DNA of 9,996 bases from Methanobacteriota archaeon (GTDB lineage Archaea; Thermoplasmatota; Thermoplasmata; RBG-16-68-12), in contig VBLR01000090.1 in NCBI GenBank assembly GCA_005878665.1, positions 1-9,996 of the forward strand, given 5' to 3'. A program made the translations under genes and the position numbers. Below the pieces are notes generated by a model that ran no database searches, was not told the DNA's origin, and saw nothing but the letters and a program-made list of their open reading frames with translations. How positions within the stretch are numbered: the first letter of the stretch is position 1; each line of letters begins with the position of its first letter. Positions 1-6,010 of this stretch are shown here, piece after piece.

Positions 1-2
1 CG

Positions 3-416
3 AACCGGACCTCGGTGACCCTGAGTCTGGCCCAGGGCGATGCGAGCGTCGGAGACATCGACTGGGTCGTCGGCTACGGCGAGCCGATCGGGCGGGTTCC
101 GACGCTAACGTTCACCACCCAGGGAACGAACCCGTGGCATGCGACCGCGAACTTTCCGTTCTGGAGTCCCGAGCTCGCCCTGAACCGTACCTTGCGTGCG
201 TCGCTCCTGGAGAACGGAATCCCAGTCCTGACGAACGTGTCTCTTTCGAGCGGGATTCTCGGGACCTTCGCGAACGGCACCCTCGCGCTCACCGACTCGG
301 ATGGCGACGGAAGTCTTTCCACGGGAGACGTCTTCACGGTGACCGGCGCCAGCACCAACCGGTACGTGCTGGATGTCTCCGTCCTCTACGGATTCCCTTG
401 GCGAGTCTATCTTTGA
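3..416 (+). CDS. C-terminal part of a probable exported/surface protein with a DxDxDG calcium-loop motif (5' truncated)
   Basis: The frame is open from the left edge of the window (first full codon at 3) and ends at TGA 414-416, so the true start lies outside; the GTG at 15 is probably internal. The visible 137 residues are rich in Thr, Ser, Asn, Gly and beta-branched residues and poor in Lys, typical of extracellular beta-sandwich proteins. Near the end a DSDGDGSLSTGD segment matches the DxDxDGxxxxxD pattern of dockerin-like or EF-hand-like calcium loops, followed by a hydrophobic strand ending in FPWRVYL. Similar Asp/Gly loops occur in archaeal surface and pilin-like proteins. No signal peptide or anchor can be judged because the N-terminus is missing. 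The location outside the cell and calcium binding are inferences; the specific family is not recognised. Confidence 0.6.
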   Translation, partial: NRTSVTLSLAQGDASVGDIDWVVGYGEPIGRVPTLTFTTQGTNPWHATANFPFWSPELALNRTLRASLLENGIPVLTNVSLSSGILGTFANGTLALTDSDGDGSLSTGDVFTVTGASTNRYVLDVSVLYGFPWRVYL

Positions 417-503
417 ACTGCGTAACGCCCGGCATGACTTGCCGTCTCACAGCGGAAGCGTGATTACGGCCGCCTCCTCTTGCGGTCGCGGAGCTCTGAT
501 CGA
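417..503. other. Intergenic region with no recognised element
   Basis: These 87 bases separate the surface-protein fragment and the VOC gene. I see no T-rich terminator, TATA-like box at the usual distance from ATG 504, SD or clear hairpin. Confidence 0.4.
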
Positions 504-929
504 ATGCCCATCGCCATCGAGGGGATCGTCTGGTATTCCGAAGACCTGGATCGAGCGAGGGCGTTCTATCGAGACGTCCTCGGCTTGCCGCTCCTCCTCG
601 ACGAAGACCACGTCATCCACTTCGACGCCGGGACGGTTCGGCTCGCCATCCATCGATGCCCGCCCGGAGAGGGTCGGGAGGCCCCCGAAGGTTTCCTCGT
701 CTTCGGGGTGGACGACATAGTCGCGACGTACGAGGAATTGAGCAAACGGGGAGCGGTGTTCCTCGGAGCCCCCGCGCAGCGACCGTACGGTCGGGTGGCC
801 TACCTGCACGACCCCGAAGGACATGAAATCGGTCTGTTAGAAGAACCTCGTCCCGGGACGGAAGGCCATCGACGTGTGGCCCCGCTGGTCGGTCGATACG
901 AGCGGGTGATCGAAAAGCTCGCCCGGTGA
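504..929 (+). CDS. VOC-superfamily (glyoxalase/bleomycin-resistance/dioxygenase fold) protein
   Basis: This 141-residue protein has the paired beta-alpha-beta-beta-beta modules of the vicinal oxygen chelate fold. Module 1 starts at IEGIVWYSEDLDRARAFYRD (residues 5-24) with the usual helix leading to VLGLPL. Module 2 runs from FLVFGVDDIVATYEEL (64-79) to GRVAYLHDPEGHEIGLLEE (96-114), where DPEGHEI is the typical last metal-ligand strand and E108 a candidate ligand. Members bind a divalent metal and include lyases, isomerases, dioxygenases and antibiotic-binding proteins; the substrate cannot be read from sequence. About 25 residues after the fold form a basic tail. The ATG at 504 is preferred because the fold begins immediately after it and the upstream in-frame TTG at 480 adds only low-complexity residues. 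No clear SD or TATA box is seen. The stop lies 47 bp before the chosen queC start. Confidence 0.8.
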   Translation: MPIAIEGIVWYSEDLDRARAFYRDVLGLPLLLDEDHVIHFDAGTVRLAIHRCPPGEGREAPEGFLVFGVDDIVATYEELSKRGAVFLGAPAQRPYGRVAYLHDPEGHEIGLLEEPRPGTEGHRRVAPLVGRYERVIEKLAR

Positions 930-948
930 GCTTGCCACTCGCAAGACC

Positions 949-954
949 TTTAGG
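949..954 (+). promoter_or_regulatory. Possible TATA-like element for queC
   Basis: TTTAGG within ACCTTTAGGT is a local A/T-rich patch centred about 25-26 nt before the ATG at 977. This is the archaeal TATA-box spacing expected for a leaderless transcript starting at or next to that ATG. No SD precedes 977. The match is weak and based only on spacing and composition. Confidence 0.3.
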
Positions 955-976
955 TCCCGTGTCCATGCCTATCCCG

Positions 977-1684
977 ATGGTCGAGACCGCAGTGGTACTC
1001 TTGTCTGGAGGGATGGACTCGGCGACCGCCCTCGCGATGACGATCAAAGAGGGCCATCGCGTCATCAGCCTCACCTTCGACTACGGTCAACGTCATCGGA
1101 ACGAGATCAACGCGGCCGAGCGAATCGCGAAGCATTTCCGAGTCCCGGACCGCAGGACCATGACGATCGACCTCTCCGCGATCGGCGGGTCGGCTCTGAC
1201 GGACCCGCGGATCCGTGTACCTGAGCAACGACGGCTCGAGGAAATCGGCCGCGGCATCCCGATCACCTACGTCCCCGCTCGGAACACAATCTTGTTGGCC
1301 TATGCCGTGGGCCTGGCGGAGGCGACCGCCGCGAGGGCCATCGTTATTGCGGCCAACCAACTCGATTACTCGGGCTACCCGGACTGCCGCCCGGAGTACT
1401 ACGCCGCATTCCGGGAGGTCGCTCGCCTCGGCACGAAGCGGGGCGTCGAAGGAGACGTCATCGAGATCCGCACGCCCCTGATCCGCATGTCCAAGGCGGA
1501 CATCGTCCGGAGAGGGGAGGAGCTCGGGGTCCCCTGGGAGCTCACGTGGTCATGCTACCTCGGCGGTGCAACGGCGTGCGGCGTCTGCGACTCCTGCCAA
1601 CTCCGGCTCAAAGGATTCCGTGAAGCCGGGGTGTCGGATCCGCTGCCGTACGCCTCTCGACGTCGGCGCGCCGCGAACGCTTAA
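977..1684 (+). CDS. queC: 7-cyano-7-deazaguanine (preQ0) synthase QueC
   Basis: QueC converts 7-carboxy-7-deazaguanine to preQ0 with ATP and ammonia; in archaea preQ0 is placed in tRNA on the route to archaeosine. The 235-residue product has the ATP pyrophosphatase signature SGGMDS (residues 10-15), FDYGQRH (34-40), YVPARNTI (98-105) and DYSGYPDCRPEY (130-141), all typical of QueC. The C-terminal zinc site is Cys193, Cys201, Cys204 and Cys207 in SCYLGGATACGVCDSC. Length fits the family. ATG 977 gives MVETAVVLLSGG, the normal QueC beginning; ATG 965 and GTG 926 are also in frame, but 926 overlaps the upstream stop. queE follows 26 bp downstream, so the two steps are encoded together. QueD and GTP cyclohydrolase are not in the window. 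Confidence 0.95.
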   Translation: MVETAVVLLSGGMDSATALAMTIKEGHRVISLTFDYGQRHRNEINAAERIAKHFRVPDRRTMTIDLSAIGGSALTDPRIRVPEQRRLEEIGRGIPITYVPARNTILLAYAVGLAEATAARAIVIAANQLDYSGYPDCRPEYYAAFREVARLGTKRGVEGDVIEIRTPLIRMSKADIVRRGEELGVPWELTWSCYLGGATACGVCDSCQLRLKGFREAGVSDPLPYASRRRRAANA

Positions 1685-1686
1685 TA
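1681..1686 (+). promoter_or_regulatory. Possible TATA-like element for queE
   Basis: TTAATA, in an otherwise very GC-rich junction, is centred about 27 nt upstream of the queE ATG, with no SD before that ATG. This suggests a leaderless transcript of its own. The element overlaps the queC stop codon (TAA 1682-1684), so part of the A/T richness may simply be the stop. Confidence 0.35.
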
Positions 1687-1710
1687 GTCGGCCGGCGCAT
1701 CGGAAGCCCG

Positions 1711-2463
1711 ATGGAGGCCCAGGCCACCGTCGCCTCGCGGAAGGGGAAAGAGTTCCTCCTGAGCGAATGCTACGTCTCGGTCCAGGGGGAGAGCTCCTTG
1801 GTCGGCCTCCCGACGATCTTCGTGCGATTGTACACGTGCAACCTGCGTTGTCGTTGGTGCGACTCGATGCACGCGGTCGAGGGCGGCAACTTCGCGCGGA
1901 TGGGAGTCGATACGACCGTGAAGAAGATCCTCGGCCTCGCGGGGGACCTTCAGACCGATGCGCGAGGGATTCGGAACCTGTGTTGGACCGGTGGCGAACC
2001 GTTGCTCCAGGGCGAGGCGGTCGCCCGAGCGATCAAACGCCTGCCGGAGGCCTTCGTCCACTCAATCGAAACGGACGGGGAGATCGACCTCTCGACCTTC
2101 GACGCGCTCGTCCCCGAGGAACGGGCGTCGGGCCGGGTGCGGTATGTGATGGACGTCAAGTGCCCGGGATCCGGGATGGTCGCGAACAAGGCCTACGCGA
2201 ACCTCGAGCGCCTCCGGGCGCACGACGAGGTGAAGTTCGTCCTCCTCGATCGCGCGGATTACGAATTCGCGAAAGGCGTCCTGTCGAAGGTCGACACGCC
2301 GGCCCGGACGGTACTCTTCTCTCCCGCGACGCCCGCGCACAAGGTGGCGCACGGCTTGGACCCCGGACAGCTCGCGTCATGGATCCTCGATGAACGCCTT
2401 CCGGTCCGGCTCCAACTCCAGCTGCACAAGCTCATCTGGCCCGGCCGCGAGCGCGGGATCTAG
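1711..2463 (+). CDS. queE: 7-carboxy-7-deazaguanine synthase QueE (radical SAM)
   Basis: QueE is the radical SAM enzyme that contracts 6-carboxytetrahydropterin to 7-carboxy-7-deazaguanine, the substrate of QueC encoded just upstream. The 250-residue protein carries CNLRCRWCD with Cys43, Cys47 and Cys50, the CxxxCxxC ligands of the 4Fe-4S cluster. It is preceded by YVSVQGESSLVGLPTIFVRL (21-40), the family's substrate-binding N-terminal segment. WTGGEPLL (about 93-100) is the SAM-binding GGEP motif, and VMDVKCPGSGM and the final LHKLIWPGRERG are also QueE hallmarks. The ATG at 1711 places the conserved segment about 20 residues in. Transcription is with queC or from the TATA-like patch at 1681. 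In this likely archaeon the pathway end product would be archaeosine, not queuosine; that is inferred. Confidence 0.95.
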   Translation: MEAQATVASRKGKEFLLSECYVSVQGESSLVGLPTIFVRLYTCNLRCRWCDSMHAVEGGNFARMGVDTTVKKILGLAGDLQTDARGIRNLCWTGGEPLLQGEAVARAIKRLPEAFVHSIETDGEIDLSTFDALVPEERASGRVRYVMDVKCPGSGMVANKAYANLERLRAHDEVKFVLLDRADYEFAKGVLSKVDTPARTVLFSPATPAHKVAHGLDPGQLASWILDERLPVRLQLQLHKLIWPGRERGI

Positions 2464-2536
2464 CCGAGATCCCATCGAGCGGCCCCGAGTCCCCCGATAC
2501 CGGAGGACTTTCATCTTCGAGTGTGTTTTGCCTGTC

Positions 2537-2941
2537 GTGCGGTACGAAGAGATCGAGCACACCGCGGACGTCGGGATCCGCGCGTACGGGTCCTCGCTGG
2601 ACGAGCTGTTCGCGAACGCCGCCGAGGGGATGTTCAGCCTCATCGCGGATCTCGACTCGGTCAAAGAGGTCGGAGAGATCGAAGTCCGCCTCGAAGCGGA
2701 CGACATCCCGACCCTTCTCCTTCGGTGGCTCTCCGAACTCCTGTATCTCCACGAGACGCAGCGTCTCCTCTTCACCTCGTTCGATGTGCAGGTGGATGGG
2801 ACCTCGCTGCGCGGTCGTGCACGCGGGGAGGCCATCGACAAGAAGCGTCACGAGCTCAAGCTCGCCATGAAAGCCGTGACCCGACATCGGTTGAGCGTCG
2901 ACCCGGCGAGGGGCACCGCCGAGGTCATCTTCGACATCTAG
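2537..2941 (+). CDS. Archease (RtcB tRNA-ligase cofactor)
   Basis: Archease promotes guanylylation and multiple turnover of the RNA ligase RtcB in tRNA splicing and RNA repair. The GTG at 2537 gives a 134-residue product starting RYEEIEHTADVGIRAYG, the canonical archease N-terminus (EHTADxGI holds metal-binding acidic residues). It continues with LDELFANAAEGMF and LLLRWLSELLYL and ends EVIFDI, the conserved acidic C-terminus. Length matches the family (about 135-145). The frame is open further upstream to an ATG at 2390 inside queE, but that extension overlaps queE and lacks archease character. A TTG at 2528 is a second start choice. GGAGG at 2502-2506 is too far upstream to serve GTG 2537 normally. 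rtcB is not in the window. The HAD gene starts 6 bp after the stop. Confidence 0.92.
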   Translation: MRYEEIEHTADVGIRAYGSSLDELFANAAEGMFSLIADLDSVKEVGEIEVRLEADDIPTLLLRWLSELLYLHETQRLLFTSFDVQVDGTSLRGRARGEAIDKKRHELKLAMKAVTRHRLSVDPARGTAEVIFDI

Positions 2942-2947
2942 GATATC

Positions 2948-3688
2948 ATGGTCGTCAAAGGCGTGACGTTCGACTGGTGGGGGACAATCGCTGTGGTCCC
3001 GTCTCCGCAGGACGATGCCGCAATCCGCGACGTTCGGATTTCACGACTCGTCGCAGCGCTGCGGGACGATGGGATCGTGATCGATCGCTCGACCCTGTCG
3101 AAAGCGTACGACCGCCAAGCTGAACGACTCGAGGACGCCTGGGCTCGCCATCGCGAGTTGAGCCCGGAGGACCAAGTGGACCTCTTGCTCCGGCTTGCCG
3201 GCATTGACCGGCGCGACCCTGCGATTGTCGGCCTCGTGAGCGAGGCTCTCGGCGGCGCAATCCTCGTCCGGCCGCCCAACTTCTTTCCGCACGTTCGCGA
3301 GACCCTCGACGCCTTGCGGGCGAGAGGATTCGCAATCGGGCTCATCTCGAATACTGGCCGCAGCTGGGGGCGGTACCTCACAAAACTCCAGCAGGCCGTG
3401 GGGATCGGTCCGCAATTCGACGTCCGCGTGTACTCCGATGAACTGCGGACCCGAAAGCCAGATCCGCGGATGTTCGAGGCGGCGTTGACGGGCCTGAGAT
3501 TGATGGCCGACGAAGTCGTCCACATTGGGGATGACGTGATCGCAGACATCGCGGTTGCGAAAGAGGTCGGGATGCGCGCTATCTGGTTCAACACGGGCTT
3601 CTGGCCCGGCGCAACGACCGACCGTGCGGACGCCGAAATCCGCGATCACGAGGAAGTGCCGCGTGTGTTGGAGGCATGGGCAGATTGA
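2948..3688 (+). CDS. HAD-superfamily hydrolase with atypical motif I (DWWGT)
   Basis: The 246-residue protein has the HAD core plus a helical cap. Motif I is FDWWGT (Asp9 nucleophile), motif II LISNTG (Ser134), motif III Lys170-Pro171 in RTRKPDP, and motif IV HIGDDVIADI (Asp195, Asp196 and Asp200). Residues about 20-105 form the helical cap, so it is a subclass I HAD, the phosphoglycolate phosphatase/haloacid dehalogenase type. The second aspartate of DxD, the usual general acid/base, is Trp11. This is known in some HAD branches but predicts altered or weak phosphatase activity. The substrate is unknown. It starts 6 bp after archease and its stop overlaps the decarboxylase start, so it is probably translated with both. 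Whether it serves isoprenoid synthesis cannot be told. Confidence 0.85.
   Translation: MVVKGVTFDWWGTIAVVPSPQDDAAIRDVRISRLVAALRDDGIVIDRSTLSKAYDRQAERLEDAWARHRELSPEDQVDLLLRLAGIDRRDPAIVGLVSEALGGAILVRPPNFFPHVRETLDALRARGFAIGLISNTGRSWGRYLTKLQQAVGIGPQFDVRVYSDELRTRKPDPRMFEAALTGLRLMADEVVHIGDDVIADIAVAKEVGMRAIWFNTGFWPGATTDRADAEIRDHEEVPRVLEAWAD
3670..3674 (+). promoter_or_regulatory. Shine-Dalgarno GGAGG that bears on the decarboxylase start
   Basis: GGAGG ends 1 nt before ATG 3676, too close for normal use, but 10 nt before TTG 3685, which overlaps the HAD stop as TTGA. The spacing favours TTG 3685, or a site shared by both. Confidence 0.45.
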
Positions 3689-4644
3689 AGGCCACCGCCA
3701 TCGCCCATCCGATTCAGGGTCTCATCAAGTATCACGGCCTCGCCGACCCCGTCCTCCGCCTCCCGTTCCACGATTCGATCAGCGTCTGTACGGCGCCCCT
3801 CACCAGCCACACGACGGTGGAATTCGGCGGCGTAGGGCAGGACACCGCGACGATCGACGGGCGGGACGTGAATGCGCGAGACATGGAACGCATTCGCGCC
3901 GTCGTCGACCCAATCCGGGACCGGGCCTCGATCCCTGATCCGTTCCGGATGAAGAGCGAGAACGACTTCCCCTCGAACATCGGGTTGGGTGCCAGCGCCT
4001 CCGGATTCGCCGCTCTGGCGACCGCGGCGGTCCACGCCGCGGGACTTCGCCTGACGGACGAGGAGATCTCGCGGTTCGCGCGTCGGGGCGCCGGATCGGC
4101 GACCCGGTCCGTGACCGGCGGGTTCAGCAAGTGGAAGATGGGGCTCACGGACGAAGACTCCTATGCCGTCCAGCTGGCCGGCGTGGACCTGCGGATGGCG
4201 ATGATCGTCGCCCTCGTGCCCGCGTTCAAGCGGACGGACGACGCGCATCGGGAGGCGCTCACGTCGCCGTTCTTCCACGCTCGCCTCGCCGAGATGCCTC
4301 GCCTCATCGCCGAGATGGAACTCGCGATCCGGAAACGGGGCATCGGGGAGATCTGCGCCCTCGCGGAACGAGACACGCTCATGCTCCACGGGATCACGAT
4401 GACCGGGACCGGCGAGATGGTGCTGTGGCAACCCGACACCCTCCGGGTGATCCTCGCGGTCCGCCGGATGCGGGAGGCCGGGATTCCCGCGTTCTTCTCG
4501 ATCGACACGGGTGCGACCGTGTACGTGAACACGTTTCCGGATCGGGCCACTGAGGTGCGGAACGCCATCGAGGAACTCGGGATCCGTACGATCCCGTGCG
4601 AGGTAGGCGGCCCGGCCCGGATCACGGACAAACACTTGTTCTAA
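3676..4644 (+). CDS. Mevalonate-pathway decarboxylase, probably phosphomevalonate decarboxylase (GHMP fold)
   Basis: This 322-residue GHMP-superfamily protein belongs to the diphosphomevalonate decarboxylase family. Visible signatures are HPIQGLIKYHG (11-21, with Lys18), LPFHDSISVCTAPL, the phosphate loop NIGLGASASGFAALATAA (101-118), RRGAGSATRSVTGGFSKWKMG (136-156) and AFFSIDTGATVYV, whose Asp277 matches the catalytic decarboxylation aspartate. As I recall, the AHPIQGL(V/I)KYHG form is the haloarchaeal one, which acts on mevalonate 5-phosphate to give isopentenyl phosphate, later phosphorylated by isopentenyl phosphate kinase. Mevalonate 3-kinases of Thermoplasma lack the aspartate, so this looks like a true decarboxylase. 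The ATG at 3676 overlaps the HAD gene by 13 bp. An in-frame TTG at 3685 gives a TTGA overlap, better spacing from GGAGG (3670-3674) and an N-terminus MKATAIAHPIQG. Substrate choice is inferred. Confidence 0.88.
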   Translation: MGRLKATAIAHPIQGLIKYHGLADPVLRLPFHDSISVCTAPLTSHTTVEFGGVGQDTATIDGRDVNARDMERIRAVVDPIRDRASIPDPFRMKSENDFPSNIGLGASASGFAALATAAVHAAGLRLTDEEISRFARRGAGSATRSVTGGFSKWKMGLTDEDSYAVQLAGVDLRMAMIVALVPAFKRTDDAHREALTSPFFHARLAEMPRLIAEMELAIRKRGIGEICALAERDTLMLHGITMTGTGEMVLWQPDTLRVILAVRRMREAGIPAFFSIDTGATVYVNTFPDRATEVRNAIEELGIRTIPCEVGGPARITDKHLF

Positions 4645-4700
4645 GCGACCTCCCAGAACTTCGACAAAACCGCGACGATGGGAATCCCACGTTCCATCTC

Positions 4701-4730
4701 ATATGTATCGAATCATATTTATTTAATTGG
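4701..4730. terminator. A/T-rich convergent intergenic region, likely transcription termination zone
   Basis: The 106 bp between the two convergent operons (4645-4750) turns sharply A/T-rich from about 4700. It contains a small inverted repeat, ATATG (4701-4705) and CATAT (4714-4718) with an 8-nt loop, followed on the plus strand by T-rich CATATTTATTTAATT. Archaeal termination uses T-rich tracts, so this suits the end of the decarboxylase transcript. The minus strand has weaker T runs for the M16 operon. No gene is seen here. Confidence 0.45.
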
Positions 4731-4750
4731 TAATGGATATAATCAGGGGA

Positions 4751-6010
4751 TTACAAGCGGAACCGGGTGCGACCCACCGGGCCGGCGACGACCATCGAGC
4801 TCGCGGACGGAAGGAAATACTTTCGCGCAACGTCCCGGACTCGCTCCCCCGTCAGGCCCGCGATGATCTCGGGGTACCGCTCGAGGAAATCCATCCCGAG
4901 GCCGTAATACTCCATGCGATGGAGTTCGGACGCGACCTCCGCATTCCGCTCGAGCGACACGATCAGCGACCCCATCTGATTATCTTTCCCGTCCGTGATC
5001 TCCTCGAGCGTGAAGGGCTCCGTCCGCAGGCGGTCCATCTCCGCCCGGATCGACTCGATCGCCTTCCCGAGGTTCGCGGAATTCACGCCCGCAGAGATCG
5101 ACCACATCCCTCCGGCCGTCCGCGCATCGAGGCCCGAGAACGCGTAATACGCGAGGCCTTGCTCGTCCCGCAGGTTCCGTCCGAGGCGGCCGTACAATCC
5201 GATCCGGCCGAAGAGGAGGTTCGCGAGGTTCAGCGCGTAGTAGTCGGCGTGGCGGCGGGGGACGCCCGGCGCGCCGATCGCGATATCGACCTGGGTCTTG
5301 TGCGGCATCGGGAGCCACGCGGACCCGGGGCGATGGGGCGGCGGGGGCGGGATCGCGGGCGGTCCGCCTTCGTCGCCGCGGAGGCGCGACAACGGGGCGG
5401 CGATCGCGTCGTCGAGGACGGCGCGGTCCACGTCGCCGGTCGCGGCGAGGATGAGCCCCTCCGGGCCCACGTGCGCCTCGTGGAACGAGACGATGTCCGC
5501 GCGCCGAATCCGCCGGATCGGGGCCTCGCCTCCTTTCGGGTCCCGCCCGTACGGGTGGTCCTTCGGGAACACGAGGCGGGCCAGTTCCCGGAACGCCCGG
5601 GCGCGGGTGTCGTCGGCCTCGATGCGGACGTCGTTCAGCAATTCCCCGCGGACGCGCTCGATCTCCTTCGGCGGGAACGACGGGCCGGACAGGCATTCGA
5701 CGAGGATGCGGACCGTCTCCGCGGCGGTCTCGCGCGTGCACCGCCCCTGGAACGAGAGGAGCTCCTCGCCGTTGTGGAACTCGAGCGTCGCGCCGATCCC
5801 CTCGAGGCGATCCGCGAGTTTCGCGGCGCTCCTCCGCCGCGTGCCGCTCAACAGGAGCCGGGACGTGAACTCGGCCACGCCGACGTCGGAGCCCTCCGCC
5901 GCGACCCCCGCGGGCACGCTCCCCCGGAAGGCGATGAACGGGTTCGACGGCAAGGCGTGGGACACGAGGACGGCCCCGTTCTCGAGGACGGTCCGGTCCG
6001 GGAGGTTCAC
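4751..6010 (-). CDS. M16B peptidase family, non-catalytic subunit
   Basis: This 419-residue protein has the two-domain M16 layout, but the zinc motif is degenerate. Where the partner has HxxEH, it reads VGVAEFTSRLLLSGT, with Glu, Ser and Arg in the metal positions. The second half keeps NLRDEQGLAYYAFSGLDART, the conserved segment with the Arg/Tyr substrate-binding residues found in the inactive partner of heterodimeric M16B enzymes, as in mitochondrial processing peptidase and bacterial M16B pairs. It likely completes the chamber with the active subunit. The start is GTG 6010-6008, which overlaps the upstream TGA as GTGA and follows a strong AGGAGG about 7 nt away. An upstream extension in this frame reaches 7207 but only shadows the other subunit. 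No signal peptide is seen, so a cytoplasmic location is likely. Confidence 0.9.
   Translation of the reverse strand: MNLPDRTVLENGAVLVSHALPSNPFIAFRGSVPAGVAAEGSDVGVAEFTSRLLLSGTRRRSAAKLADRLEGIGATLEFHNGEELLSFQGRCTRETAAETVRILVECLSGPSFPPKEIERVRGELLNDVRIEADDTRARAFRELARLVFPKDHPYGRDPKGGEAPIRRIRRADIVSFHEAHVGPEGLILAATGDVDRAVLDDAIAAPLSRLRGDEGGPPAIPPPPPHRPGSAWLPMPHKTQVDIAIGAPGVPRRHADYYALNLANLLFGRIGLYGRLGRNLRDEQGLAYYAFSGLDARTAGGMWSISAGVNSANLGKAIESIRAEMDRLRTEPFTLEEITDGKDNQMGSLIVSLERNAEVASELHRMEYYGLGMDFLERYPEIIAGLTGERVRDVARKYFLPSASSMVVAGPVGRTRFRL

Noticed and set aside
2390..2536. ATG 2390 as the archease start
   Set aside because: It would overlap queE by over 70 bp and add about 49 residues not found in archease, whose N-terminus begins at GTG 2537.
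3646..4635. 329-codon minus-strand frame opposite the decarboxylase
   Set aside because: It has shadow composition (His/Arg/Gly-rich) and no motif; the plus strand is a clear GHMP protein.
4720..4750. A/T-rich junction as a promoter for a plus-strand gene
   Set aside because: The only plus-strand frame that follows is the rejected shadow frame, so a promoter has no gene to serve.
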